From NCBI GenBank assembly GCA_029204225.1, contig CM055105.1, positions 48,433,688 through 48,497,687 on the forward strand: a stretch of 64,000 nucleotides of DNA, in the 5' to 3' direction. The notes below the pieces were generated by a model. That model was not told the origin of the DNA and made no database searches. It saw nothing but the letters and a program-made list of their open reading frames with translations. Source of the DNA: Diphasiastrum complanatum. Lineage: Eukaryota; Streptophyta; Lycopodiopsida; Lycopodiales; Lycopodiaceae. Shown here one piece after another: positions 1 to 10,525 of the stretch; within the stretch, counting starts at the first letter, position 1, and each line of letters begins with the position of its first letter. Both the position numbers and the translations under genes were made by a program.

Positions 1-1652
1 ACCGACTCAATGGTTACCATTGGCATTATGTCCGATGATCGTTAGCCCTTCTCCCATCGCAACGCCAAAACTCTGATCAAGCCTTTCGTCACCCAAACTG
101 CACCGGAAATCCCAATTCAGACTAATAATGGTTACCTGATAGATGCTATCACGGAACCCATCATTCAGACAGCTACGCATCTATTGAATAACTTTCTGGT
201 TATTTCAACATTTTGCAAGGACAGAATCTAGTCTAAGCTGCTGAGTCAGATAGTGGAATTCATTCTGAAATTCCCTAGCCCGTCCGTTGTGCCATACGAT
301 TGGCATATCTTCCTTATTCGTGAACTAACCAACTCCATCAAACCCAACAACCATGAGCGTATCGCAGAAAGCCCCCTATTGTGTAACTTTTTCTGCGCAC
401 TTTTCGAGACGAAAGTGTGCGGTTTCCAACGCTCATCCCTTTTGTCTACCCTCGTGCCACATACTAACCTTTATCCACCATCTCAAGCATCCACCTCCTC
501 CCAACCTGCAGTTAGCTGCAGCACGAATTGATTCTGACGCAACAACACGAACAAGAAGGCACCAAGAGATTGCCAAGCTGCAGCAGAAGGAGGAGGGCCT
601 CAACAAATATATTTAAAGCCTCTCCAAAGCGCTGATAGAGGCCTCCACAAAGGTGCGGGAGCTTCAATCTGAAGTATCCCAACGACTTGTTCCCATCCAG
701 GCGCAACTAAACCTTTTGGAAGCAAAGAATACACGCCTGGGGATGGAGGTCAAAGCCCTACAAGATGAAAAGCTCGTCTGGTTAGCTCAACCTGCACCAG
801 ACTCAAGATCGCTTTCTCAATCAGAAATGAATCTTCTTCGGCGTCAGGTGCAGGTATATAGCCAAACCTTAAATAGCTACCAGACAGAGTTCAATAAATA
901 TCGGACAAGCGCAACACACGAGCTCGTCCAGGCCAAGCAAGCCCTCAAGGCGTGCCAAAAATTCATGGACACGAAGGCCCAGCCCACCCCCATGGTAATT
1001 CCACCGCCACCGATTTTTGACGCTGCACAGGCCAGTACCAGCCAAGACCAAAGCCAGTAGGCAGCATGGGGATTTAACCAAGATCAAGGGCAAACAGATA
1101 CGGCTGCTGAGACGCGAGACCAGGAGCAAGGCGCAGATACCAGCCAAAGCCAAGCCACATCATCTAGAGGTTTGTGCACGATATCTGCCAGTCGGGCCTT
1201 CCAAAGACCCAAGTCCGTGAAGGAGAAAATCAACGAATTCCTATCAAAGTATCCCCACGAGTCATCAAAAGGCGGCTGGCAGATATCGTTTTCAGCTCAG
1301 ACCATAAAGGGCAAAGAACTGCAAGCATTACCCGCACTCCAACCACAACCAGAGTGGCGTCAGCAGTTGTTCGAAAGAGACCCTGCGGCCATTAGGGCCT
1401 ACGTGACGAGTCCACAACAATTACGGGTGAATGCGCACTTCCTGCCATGTACACAAAGATTCAAATGGGCGGAATGCGACACCCCTCTAGACAAGATCAC
1501 ACTTCAGAATTTTAATTGGCCGATCATACAATCAGAATATGGGTAGACTACGGATGTAGATGCTAGAAGGGCTCTCACGCGTTCGCAATCCATTATATCA
1601 ATTCTTGTGATCCAATAGTCCGCGCGACAGCCACTTACGCTCGGGACTTAGA
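1..1652 (+). pseudogene. Ty3/gypsy gag-like region, copy A (coiled coil), broken
   Basis: This is a decayed structural (gag-like) reading frame of a gypsy retrotransposon. The best stretch, 653-1060, encodes a leucine- and glutamine-rich coiled coil beginning MRELQSEVSQ, followed in another frame (1172-1546) by a basic linker and a block containing KINEFLSKYPHES and PEWRQQLFERDP. The same blocks in the same order occur at 52713-54441, so the two are copies of one family. Frame changes and stops (for example TAG at 1058 and 1544) break it. The first 500 bases do not match the start of the other copy and I cannot assign them. At about 1652 the gag sequence stops abruptly and joins integrase sequence on the opposite strand. 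Family assignment rests on the linked pol; the coiled coil alone would not identify it. Confidence 0.72.
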
Positions 1653-3782
1653 ATATCTAATGGAGAATTGGACCGATGTAATCCAATCCCGACTTTTCGA
1701 ATGGCGCTTGGGCTAAGACCGGGTGCAGTAGGTCATAGTTCAATCTCGTTGGCCTTCTCGCCCTTTGGCACACATCACACTTTTTTAAGTATTCCTCCAT
1801 ATTATTATGAATCGTTGGCCACCAACATCCTGATTGTAGGATCTTGCAAACTGTAATGTCGGATGCAAAATGGCCCCCACTCATGCCTTCATGTGAAAGA
1901 GAATACACCGCCAAAGAATTTTGTCTAGTCTTCCTCGATATAACTGGCCGGCAATCAGCTGATAAGGTCTAGCCTTCAAGATCAATTTTCGCTGTTCCGC
2001 CTTTGGTAGTGATTTGTCTGGTTGGCCTCGCATTAGATATTCAACAATGTCGACAGCCCATTATGCTACTGTTTCCACGTAAAATAAGGCAGCAACTGCC
2101 AGCTCATCGTCGGGTTGGGTTGCAATCTCCTTCCCCTTGATTCGTGATACATGATCTACCATGTATTGTTGTTTTCCCTTGTGAACTACTATCCGAAAAT
2201 CAAATTCCAACAACAGAAGTAGGCATATGGTGATTCTCCAAGTGTTGCAAGTTTTATTAACGAGATAGAGCAAGGATTGATGGTCTGTATAAAAAACAAA
2301 ATGTGTGGCCATCAAGTAATGTCAAAATTTCTTAACCGCATAAATCATTGTCATTGTTTCTCGCTCCGTGGTTGAATAATTCATTTCGGTATCACTGAGT
2401 TGTTGGCTTGCAAATCGGATTGGAAAATCCTTTTTGTGCTCACATGGCTGGGTTAAGACTGCTCCAATTGCATACTTCGATGCGTCTGTATGCACGTGAA
2501 ACTCAATGGACCAATTGGGTGAGCAAAAGATTGGTGCTGAAACCAATGCATCCTTAAGCTTCTGGAAAGCCTTTAGGGCTTTCTCGTTCCAATGTGGATC
2601 CGTTGTGAGTTTGTAAATTGGTCGGGCTAACTCCACAAAATCAAGAATGAAGATTCTATAATAGTTAGCATGACCCATGAAGATATAGACTTTACGGATC
2701 ATCCTCGGTGGTGGTAGATCAATAATGATCATGATCTTTGATAGATCTATGACGATCCCGTGTCTTGACACTATATGGCCGAGAATCAAGCCATGTGTTA
2801 CCCAAAATTGACATTTTTTTGAATTCAGGGAGATTTGGTAGTCGCGGCATTTTTGTAACACCTTCTCCAGGTTGGATAAGTGTTCTGAGTCTGGTCCATG
2901 CACACACAGATCATCCAAGAAAATTTCCAGAAAGTTTTGCAGATAATCTTTGAATGCCACCTGCATGATTCGCTGGAAGGTGCTTGGGGCATTGCAAAGT
3001 CTGAATGACATCACTTTATAGGCATAGGTTCCCCATTCCGTGGCAAATGATGTTTTGTGCTGGTCCTGGGGGGCTATCTTCACTTGGTTGTAGCCGCTGA
3101 AGCCGTCTAGAAAATTGTAGGCCTTGGCACCGGCTACTCTGTCGAGGATACTTTTCATAAATGGTAAAAAAAAAATGATCTTTTTTGGTGAGTGCATTTA
3201 GCGTCTTCAGATTCACACAAATCCGCATTTTGTCGTTCTTCTTAGGTAATATAACTATCGGTGATACCCATTTCGTGTGTTTGATTTCATAGATGAAATC
3301 TGCATCCATCAACTTCTGCAACTCTTGCTTGATCACTCAGTATAATTCGGGTTGCAACGGTAATAACGGCTTACCTTGGGGACTGCTCCATTCACCAAGG
3401 GTATGGTGTGTTGGACTACTATTGGTGGAATGCCCTTTAGGTCACCATAACTCCAGGCAAAATAGTCTTTATATTTCACCAACAACGATCATAGTCTCTT
3501 GAACTGTGTGGGTGTTAACTGCTCTCCCACATGCACTATCTTTTCTTCTTCACCTGGCTCGGTTAGATTCATTGGCTGTGTTCGCGCAGGTCCCTCAAAT
3601 ACTTGTTCTGTTGGTGCCTGACTTTGATCAGGTTCTCTCTGGGCTTGCGGCATCATGATTACCACATCATCCAAGGTGTAATTCTTGAAAGTCTCAAACA
3701 TCTTGTGAACTGGCGCTCGTCGAGATTCCTCTTTCAACATATTGATCTTAGTCCAACTAGTCATTTTTTGATTTTCTGTCAC
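1653..3782 (-). pseudogene. Ty3/gypsy pol core (pre-RT, RT, RNase H, integrase zinc finger), copy A
   Basis: Read on the minus strand from 3782 down, this gives a pre-RT linker (3489-3782), the start of reverse transcriptase (LMDADFIYEIKHTKWVSPIV region, 3016-3336), the RT core with FLDGFSGYNQV and catalytic FLDDLCVHG (2322-3197), RNase H beginning FHVHTDASKYAIGAVLTQ and continuing at 2061-2315 (YTDHQSLLYLVN), and the HHCC integrase zinc finger (GHFASD..., CDVCQRAR; 1657-1914). The order RT-RNase H-integrase is that of Ty3/gypsy. Frameshifts separate the blocks, for example a poly-A/T run near 3170, and the integrase core is missing beyond DYIGPI. The protein would have copied element RNA into DNA and integrated it. 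It is not functional as read. Its orientation is opposite to the adjacent gag of the same family. Confidence 0.88.
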
Positions 3783-3913
3783 TGTAGGACTGATTCAGCC
3801 GGCAGTGCCCGACAATCGCATCCGAACTCCATCCGAGTTGAAGAGAGTCACGGTTGATTCGCCTTCGCGAAAGCTTCGCGAATCCGACGATTTCTCATCA
3901 GTGGTATCAGAGC
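3783..3913 (+). repeat. Copia-type LTR 3' end with tRNA-Met primer-binding site
   Basis: The sequence TGGTATCAGAGC at 3902-3913 is the standard plant copia primer-binding site complementary to initiator tRNA-Met. Just upstream lies a short GC-richer stretch with the near-palindrome TTCGCGAAAGCTTCGCGAA; CGCGAA motifs also occur inside the complete copia LTRs further right (for example 39713-39780). I read this as the 3' tail of a copia LTR joined to the end of the gypsy pol fragment. No gag follows, so the element is a scrap. The left LTR limit is unknown. Confidence 0.55.
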
Positions 3914-4428
3914 ATATCACATCCAATTTTCTTCATTGGCAAAGCTTGGATACTCTTTGTTGATGTGTTTCCGTGCAGGTAAATCTGAAGGTACCCTCAT
4001 CATTCCATCCGTAGAGGTATGGTGTGCATGCCGATCCATAAGTTGTGCAAGAGATTTACAACAAAATAAACGTTCAATCGTGGAATTACTGAAAAATGTC
4101 GTAAAATTTTGCACAGAATGGTTGCCCCTTGCAAATCATCTCTATATCAAAGAGTATCACAAATGGGACATCTTGAGTGATTCGTACTTTCCTTGATATA
4201 AAATACAATCTTTTGAACATGCATGATATTGCTTGTAGTCCATCCCGATGTTAGACAACATCTTTTGTGCCTTATCTCTTGTCTCAAGCATGACATTCCC
4301 TTATGGGAGAATTTTGTTTTTCAATAGTCTGTACATGACAAAAGAAGTCATTATAAAAAAATTATCACTCAATGTCCAAATTGTGAATTTTGTTTCAAAG
4401 CAAAAATGACAAGTAGATGAAAAAAAAT
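3914..4428. other. Unassigned spacer
   Basis: About 500 bases of AT-rich sequence between the copia primer site and the TNP2-like fragment. I see no convincing reading frame, repeat or RNA gene. Part may be leader of the copia scrap to its left or an intron or 3' part of the CACTA relic to its right. Confidence 0.3.
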
Positions 4429-4911
4429 TCACTCAAATAATGATGTGAGACTTTGGTCACTCCATCTATATTTGGCTTGAAGATTTAATACAAGTAGAGA
4501 AGTCACCAAACGAAATGTCTTTGCTCCAGGATACAATGCGGACTTTGATTCTTCTCGCAATTTCTTTTCTTCTTTAGACAAAAGTGCCTCCTCATCTTGT
4601 TCATTGTGTCTAGCTGCACTATCGTTCTCGTACATATCATCCAGCATGTCTCCCATGACTTCAAATTCATCATTCATTGGAAGCTCATTTTCATCGTTGG
4701 AACTTGTTTGCAAAAAAGTAGATCTAGATGAGCTAGATTCCGATGCATTAGTCTCTTGATTAATGCGCTCATCAATTTCCATCATCTCTTTTAAGTCTTG
4801 ACGTAGACGACGAGGTAATTGTTTAATATGAGGACCGTTGTATTGCATTCGTCGTCTACGTCGACCATTACGAGGATTATTGTCTCCAACACTAAATGAG
4901 GATGAAGAATC
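4429..4911 (-). pseudogene. CACTA (En/Spm) TNP2-like transposase fragment
   Basis: The minus strand encodes an arginine-rich block (NGRRRRRMQYNGPHIKQLPRR), an acidic and serine-rich linker, then YPGAKTFRLVTSLLVLNLQ followed by KYRWSDQSLTSLFE. The last block matches the conserved TNP2 transposase segment, typically LYPGC..F..L......L..K....WS..SF..LLE, which precedes the catalytic domain in plant CACTA elements. The catalytic domain itself is absent, so this is a truncated piece about 140 residues long. It would have acted in the nucleus to cut and paste the element. Immediately upstream on the same strand lie SET-domain fragments, and an AG at about 4912 could be a splice acceptor joining them. 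Family assignment is good; the extent of the original gene is inference. Confidence 0.62.
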
Positions 4912-4924
4912 CTATATATCAAAA

Positions 4925-5057
4925 TAACAAGAAGTAGGTTGAAACAATGTTTGATAAACATTTCCTCCCAATACTTGATAGATCTAAATGTTGCATATGA
5001 ATATAAATTACTTCTTAGTTTAAAAAATATGAACATACCAATGTATCTATTAGACAA
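4925..5057 (-). pseudogene. Degenerate SET-domain C-terminal relic
   Basis: A minus-strand frame reads ATFRSIKYWEEMFIKHCFN. This is a diverged copy of ATRSIRFGEELFIKYSFN, found 400 bases away in the larger SET fragment at 5287-5847. The alignment covers the GEEL...Y tail of the SET fold, which contributes the active-site tyrosine; here that position is histidine and GEEL has become WEEM, so it cannot be active. It lies directly upstream (same strand) of the TNP2-like fragment. Either a local duplication placed two SET tails in tandem, or this belongs to a second element. Outside these about 20 residues I see nothing recognisable. Confidence 0.5.
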
Positions 5058-5286
5058 ATTTGTCTTTTCAACTTGTTAACATTCAATGAACTTAAAGAAT
5101 TGCACGCTTCTACATATTTACATATTTATGAATTTCACATTCATTAGCTTTCACTTATTATCTTATGTGAACATCTAGGCAAATGATGAATAATGCTCCT
5201 AACATTTGACATATTTAATGACACAAACCAAATACAATCAAGATGCATGGATTATACATCTCTACATATCAACAAAATTTAAATCT

Positions 5287-5847
5287 TCACATTTGACTTA
5301 TTGTCTTTTGCAAACATTTGGGTAGAGGACGGTTGAAACTATACTTGATGAACAATTCCTCCCCAAACCTAATAGATCTAGTGGCACAGACCATTACATA
5401 AGTGCCCTTTACATTCCTAGTAAAATATTCTTCTTTTCCATTGGTGCGTTCTTCAAAATCACAATTCGTCAATAGAGGGTGGCCAATGGAACTATTTATA
5501 TATGCAGCAATGTTTCCATGCACATCTGGATGTCCATCAATGTATGTACGATTTTCCCTTGAGATGTTGCCTCCTTGCATGCGTTGCTCCTCTAAAGAAC
5601 AAGCATTTGAATTCAAGCCATATACTTGCATCCTCCATTGGTCACTCTCTTCGCATTTTTCGCAAAGAGCTGAAGGTGTGTTAAAAACAAAAACTTTTGA
5701 AGTATGCAAATGTTGCATTTCGGGAAAATGCGATAAAGTCGAAGCTGTTGAAAACATAGTGTATTTCTGTAGACTGTTGAAAAAGTAATGTATTTCTGCA
5801 GACTTGTTCTTAATGCAAGTTTTGTGGAAGTCCTTGAAGATGGCCAA
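5287..5847 (-). pseudogene. SET-domain (lysine methyltransferase-like) protein fragment, C-terminal half
   Basis: This minus-strand frame of 186 codons carries the C-terminal half of a SET domain. Around residues 101-129 it reads YIDGHPDVHGNIAAYINSS...NCDF, the counterpart of the cofactor-binding GN..RF.NHS..NC motif. Residues 150-171 read YVMVCATRSIR then GEELFIKYSF, the counterpart of the ATR.I..GEEL...Y tail. SET enzymes transfer methyl groups from S-adenosylmethionine to lysines, usually on histones. Here the usual NHS histidine is serine. The N-terminal half (GLGLFA region) is missing, and the first 45 residues are a local tandem duplication (a CAGAAATACA...TTTTCAACAG unit twice), not protein family sequence. 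It sits on the same strand as, and upstream of, a TNP2 transposase fragment. Domain call is solid; function is not retained as read. Confidence 0.68.
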
Positions 5848-5864
5848 GTCTTCAATGACTTCAA

Positions 5865-7744
5865 GTTATTAAACTTGACATCTGAATTTTGAAATTATGA
5901 CATGATTGGTTATCCTTTGCTGGAGATCAGCCAGAAGCCCGTTGTAGACGTTCTTCAAATAAATTGGATGTCTAAGTTTATGATTCCTGCAGGTATTAGA
6001 TGAGCAGACGTAGAACCAAAGTTGGTTTCACCTGACCCTAGATCAATGATCAATAAATATGCTGGAAGAATCATGAAATAGATTAGTCATTCACCAAGGA
6101 GACAACTGTGGGCTTAATTTCCAACAATATATAGTTCAAGATTTTAGTAGTTTGAACATCAATTGACTATTGTGGAGTACTAGTCGATATAGAGTGATCT
6201 TGTTGTATTTTTCTTTCTCTATATCCGTTCTAACCTTTCTTGTAATTGTTGCCATGTTTCTTTCATTTGTTTAGTACTATCATAAGATTCTCCATTCCAA
6301 AGTGCACCTTACTGGTAATTGGGTCTACAAAATTGCTTGATTTTCATGAATGTTAACCCGCTATTGTTGAGTTGATGACATAAGACTTTCCACAAAATTG
6401 GCATAGCACTAGAAACTCACTTCACTTGCCATGCTAGTATTGCTTCCCTCCTTAAAATTATTTGTGCTAGGAAATTGTTTACCCATCAAAGAAGGACCAA
6501 TAATATCTGTAGTGACATAAAGAAAACAGTCTCCACTACTATCAATTTTGTCACTCTTACAAGGTTCAATGTCAAAAGGAATGATAACATTGTATGTGGG
6601 TCTTCAGTAAGAGCAAATATAAAGAACTTTTGAAAAGATCAAATTTTGGAAGAAATGAGACTTCTACAATATCAGCTTGTCAAACTTATAAAATTTGCTT
6701 TTCACCATGCTGAAATCTGAGCCCAAATAGAATTTAAAATATAAATTCCACAACTTAGAAAGAAGGGGAGAGTTAACATTTTATAAATTGGATAATGATT
6801 ATGAAGGTACAGATAGTTGCACAGTGTGAAGCTCGCTAATCTGATCACTTTTGCTTTTGATTGTACTAAAATTTGACTTCAAATAGAAAAGATATAAAGG
6901 TTCAAAGATTGATAGAAAATGACAAATAAATGAACTTAGAAAAAGAAAAAATGAATTGGATTTGAATAAGTTTTGAGATCCATGAAATATTTGCCCATAG
7001 AAGAAAAAGGACCGTCGAAAAAAACTTGAAATTGTCAACACTTTTTTTTTATTTGGATGGACCATAAAGGTGCCCATAAAAAAATTTAACCGTAAAAAAA
7101 TATAAAAATTGAAAAGATATTTTTCCTGGACCCTAGAGGGGAGGCATGGCAAAATCTTTGTGGTATATTTTGAAAAAACAAAAAATGGGTCGCAGGTTAA
7201 GGGAGTAGGCACAAGCGGATTTTTAGTTCATTGATGGATGTTAATAGTATGTGTTTTGTGATCATAACTTTTAAGATCTTTTTTGTTGTGATGTAGGTTT
7301 GGATATGAAAAATGAAAAATGAGCTTTCATTGCAAAGGATTCAAAGATCAAGTGCATGCAAAAGGAAAAGCAAAGATTGCAAAACAATGGAGATACAATA
7401 GTAAAGGTAAATTCACATTTATTTTGATTCATTTGATATTTAGTTGATAACTTAATGTGTTATCTATTGATGCATTATATTGTGGTTTCCATTACTTTCT
7501 ATTGTGCATTCTAGCATGCAAATCATGTGCTAAAATAGATACATTGCATTGAATTCATCAATGGATACATTTGCATTGCATAGATGTGCATTAACTAGAC
7601 TATACATTGTATTGAATACATCAATAGATACATTTGCAATCAATAGATGTGCATTCAATAGACTATACATTTGCATTCATGAATAAAAAATATATGCATT
7701 CAATTGCAAGAATGATGTGATGCCAAAACATTATATTGATTGAT
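5865..7744. other. AT-rich region without recognised genes
   Basis: About 1.9 kb with no frame I can assign on either strand. A longer minus-strand frame at 6799-7212 is phenylalanine- and leucine-rich low-complexity translation of A-rich DNA and is not credible as a gene. The position, between a CACTA accessory gene and the SET/TNP2 fragments on the same strand, makes intron or internal non-coding CACTA sequence the likeliest content. Between 7530 and 7700 the phrase CATTCAATAGAC/TACATTGCATTGAA recurs several times, a loose tandem repeat. Confidence 0.35.
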
Positions 7745-8878
7745 TTAAAAAAAAGTACATTGATGAGAGAATAAATGCTCTCTTCCTACATTGCACATCT
7801 TCAAACTCTCCTTCGCTCTCATTCACGTTCTCTTCCACATTTTCCACATTTTCTTCCACATCACGAACACTTGAAGTTGTAGAGCCTCTCTACAAAATAG
7901 AATCAAAGATTTAGTTAAATTGAGATTAAACTTACTTGTAAACCACAAAGTAAACAATCACAAAACAATAAAGGTTAAGAGTTTATGATTGGAAACAATC
8001 CATGGGATTCCATAAAAGCCTTAAGGCTGACATATCCATGATCGTAGCCTTGTTTGTACTCCGTGGCGGTCATGTGTCTTCCAAAATCACTAAGCTACAT
8101 TCAACAAAAAAACATAGTTTAGCAATACAATATAGTTTAGCGATAAAAAAACATTAACAATCTCACTACAAAAATAGAATCATACTAAAAAATATTGCAC
8201 TTACAAATTGGGCCTCTAGATTGCCCCTTCCCCCCAATCCCAAGTGACTCTGGCCATGTTTTAAGAGCTTCTCGGCGGCGGCCCTACGTTGTTGTTCATA
8301 CTTTTGGGGATTGTTTTTCAAAAATTCCCCTTTCACCTTCCTCCAATCCCTTTTGGAGCACCATCCAGGCTTCGTGGGATTCTTGGGATTCCTCATGGCT
8401 CTTCTCATCAATTGCCTTTTGTTTCGAATCCAAAGGCACATTGTATTCAAGGCCCAAGTCTTACTAAAAGCATTGGATTGAGGGAATTCAGAATATAAAG
8501 TCTCTATTATTTTATTTTTGTCTTCAAGCAATTGGGAGGACCAATAGATCATGTAATCTTTACCAAAATATATAGCAAGTAAATCACGCAAACGGGCATG
8601 AACTACATTGCCATGCATATTTTTTATAACTCCACCACGTGGATTAAGATCATAATAAACACTACACACGATTTTTGGGAAGGGGCATCTTTGGAAGCTC
8701 TTCTCTTGGATGATTCACCCGAAGAAGATAACACAAGATTTTTGATTCTATCTCTTTGTTGAGGAGGTAGATTCTCAAACCACTCTTGATTATATTCTTC
8801 GGGCTCCTCACGAGCTTCTCCTAGATGGTCTCCCACTTGACCTTCCACTTGACCTACCACTTGAAGACATTGTATCAA
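7745..8878 (-). pseudogene. Plant transposase (Transposase_24/Ptta-like) accessory gene of a CACTA element
   Basis: On the minus strand the first exon runs from 8878 (MIQCLQVVGQ...) through a frameshift near 8660 into DLNPRGGVIKNMHGNVVHARL and a basic, tryptophan-containing block (FSKTWALNTMCLWIRN..., KPGWCSKRDWRKVKGEF) that ends GGRGNLEAQF. This matches the layout of the plant-specific Transposase_24 family: a W-rich region, then nK..R....H..G...F. A consensus donor GTAAGT follows at about 8205, and a second exon (7987-8092, DFGRHMTATEYKQGYDHGY) is preceded by AG. A third possible exon at 7745-7892 is acidic with VEENVEN repeats. Such proteins bind CACTA subterminal DNA and assist TNP2. The second exon ends in a stop if not spliced, so the 3' structure is uncertain. 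The frameshift marks decay. Confidence 0.5.
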
Positions 8879-8889
8879 AGAAAGACTTT

Positions 8890-9150
8890 AAAAGTTAGAA
8901 AGTAGTGGAGAATGGGAGTGAAAGAGTATTGAAGGCTTTTAGATTAGAACAGTAAGCAATGACAAGAAAGCAATAGATTAATAGTGAGCAAGAACAAGCA
9001 AGATCAATACCAAGCAAGATCAATAGAGCAAGCAATAGCAAGAGCAAGATCACTAGCAATGAAGAGCAACCAAAAGCAAGCAAGCAAGATCTATAGAGCT
9101 TAGAAGAGCAATAGTAAGCAAGAGCAATAAACACTAGATTAGAAAATCTA
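8890..9150. repeat. Low-complexity AGCAAGA/ATCAATAG-type repeats
   Basis: A purine-rich stretch in which AGCAAGA, GCAATAG and ATCAATA words recur irregularly for about 200 bases, best between 8940 and 9130. It lies just upstream (minus-strand sense) of the transposase accessory gene. No coding or RNA function is evident; the minus-strand frame through it is leucine-only low complexity. Confidence 0.6.
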
Positions 9151-9186
9151 TAAAACTTGAAAGCAAAAGAAGAGGATCAAGAATGC

Positions 9187-9293
9187 TCGCGGAATGCTAT
9201 TTTATTGGCATTCAAGTTTCGCGTGGATTATATACGCATAAGTTATCCATGCGCGGATAATCCACGTGATATCCACGCGTGGATGTTCCGCGG
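9187..9293. promoter_or_regulatory. Cluster of nested palindromes with ATCCAC/GTGGAT sites
   Basis: Within about 105 bases there are a perfect 14-bp palindrome (ATCCACGCGTGGAT, 9271-9284), a near-palindrome TTATCCATGCGCGGATAA (9243-9260), the inverted pair CGTGGATTAT/ATAATCCACG (9222-9231 and 9257-9266), and an outer pair CGCGGAA/TTCCGCG at 9188 and 9286. The GC-rich repeated sites stand out from AT-rich surroundings. They lie upstream of the minus-strand transposase accessory gene, where CACTA elements carry subterminal binding sites for their TNPA-type protein. That role is inference; no terminal CACTA repeat was found close by. Confidence 0.5.
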
Positions 9294-9299
9294 TTTTTT

Positions 9300-10525
9300 T
9301 TTCTCTCTCTTGGCATGTGAGAGGGTCTCCCACATGGGCTTGCATGCTTCAAATGTCATTCAATATTCTCATAATTTTTTCTAGATTTTATGAGAATATT
9401 TTATTGTAGGATTTTACATAAAATATATTTTTTAATATGATGGAATATAAAAAAATCAATTCAAAGATCATTATGGTAGTATTTAATTGTTAAAACTAGT
9501 TTTATATTGTTATAGATTTTATTTTTCTTGAGATTTGACATACAAGACAAAATCATGAGATAAGAAATAGTACATATTATTATTAAACAAGTAATTTGAC
9601 AAGTTTTTTAAGATTTTATGACATAATATTATGTCAAATTGGTGATGTCATAAAACATTTAATTTATTAATAATCTAGGTGTCATAGATTTGATATAATT
9701 TGATGACATAATTATATGGTCAAATAGAAATTTTTTGCTTTTGTCATGTGGCCTCTTAAATGGTTGCATGGGGTCATTTAGATTCATGATCAAAAGCATT
9801 TATGTTATATTGAAGACCTTAGTGATATGTGACCTATATGATAAATCTTTTTAATTGTTGGTGTGTGACCTATATAACCTTATATGAAATCATAGTAATT
9901 AGTTGAAATATCATTTAGCATTGTAATAAAGATGTTGATCAATGGTGTGCTATCTAATATATGATTTCTTGCATACAAAGCAACCACAAATAGAAAGGGC
10001 GAATGCATATTGCTTGTCATGAGATATCATGACACACTAGGCCAATCCAAAGAGATTTATCTTTAACTAACTCGAGCCAAGTATTAATTAATCAAATGAG
10101 TAATTGAGTGAGCAATGAACCAATTGAGTATATGACTGATTGTTTGATTTTGATCATTCCATCTTGAAAGAAAGATCGAGTAAGATCATCACTCATCTTA
10201 GACAAGAGTTCAAATTGAGAGCTTCGAACATTGACTGCTATGTGGTCTTTAAATTAGTTGAGATAGGCCTGCGCGCACTATCTACTGATGTCTAACATTT
10301 GTCAGTATGAACCTCATTTTGATTGCTCGTCATGTGTTGCCCCATCCAAGCAATTTTCTTGATAGCAATGTTACTAGAATATTAGATTTACATTAAGCAT
10401 AAGTAGAATATACATGGATTAGATGTTGGCATGTCTTTAACAAATTTTATTATATTTGTTCAGTACATACGGTCTCATAATGATTACTTATGATGTGGTA
10501 TAGAGTAGCTGGCTACAGTGTGTAT
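9300..10525. other. AT-rich spacer with one perfect palindrome
   Basis: About 1.2 kb without a recognisable gene. It contains the perfect 18-bp palindrome TGACATAATATTATGTCA near 9628 and several dispersed copies of ATGACATAAT/ATGTCATAAA words in both orientations (9600-9720), which may be the remains of a small AT-rich foldback element. Otherwise nothing is seen. Confidence 0.35.

Noticed and set aside
1-3782. A naturally ambisense retrotransposon (gag on one strand, pol on the other)
   Set aside because: Copies A and B have different breakpoints, and copy B keeps protease and integrase C-terminus on the gag strand, so rearrangement is the simpler explanation.
6799-7212. Phe/Leu-rich frame resembling a membrane protein
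   Set aside because: Low-complexity translation of A/T-rich DNA without start context or conserved pattern.
8195-8498. Plus-strand frames opposite the transposase accessory gene
   Set aside because: Shadows of the minus-strand coding sequence, which has the recognisable motif and splice sites.
8664-8674. CACTA terminal inverted repeat end (CACTACACACG)
   Set aside because: It lies inside the accessory gene coding sequence and has no inverted partner or 3-bp duplication.
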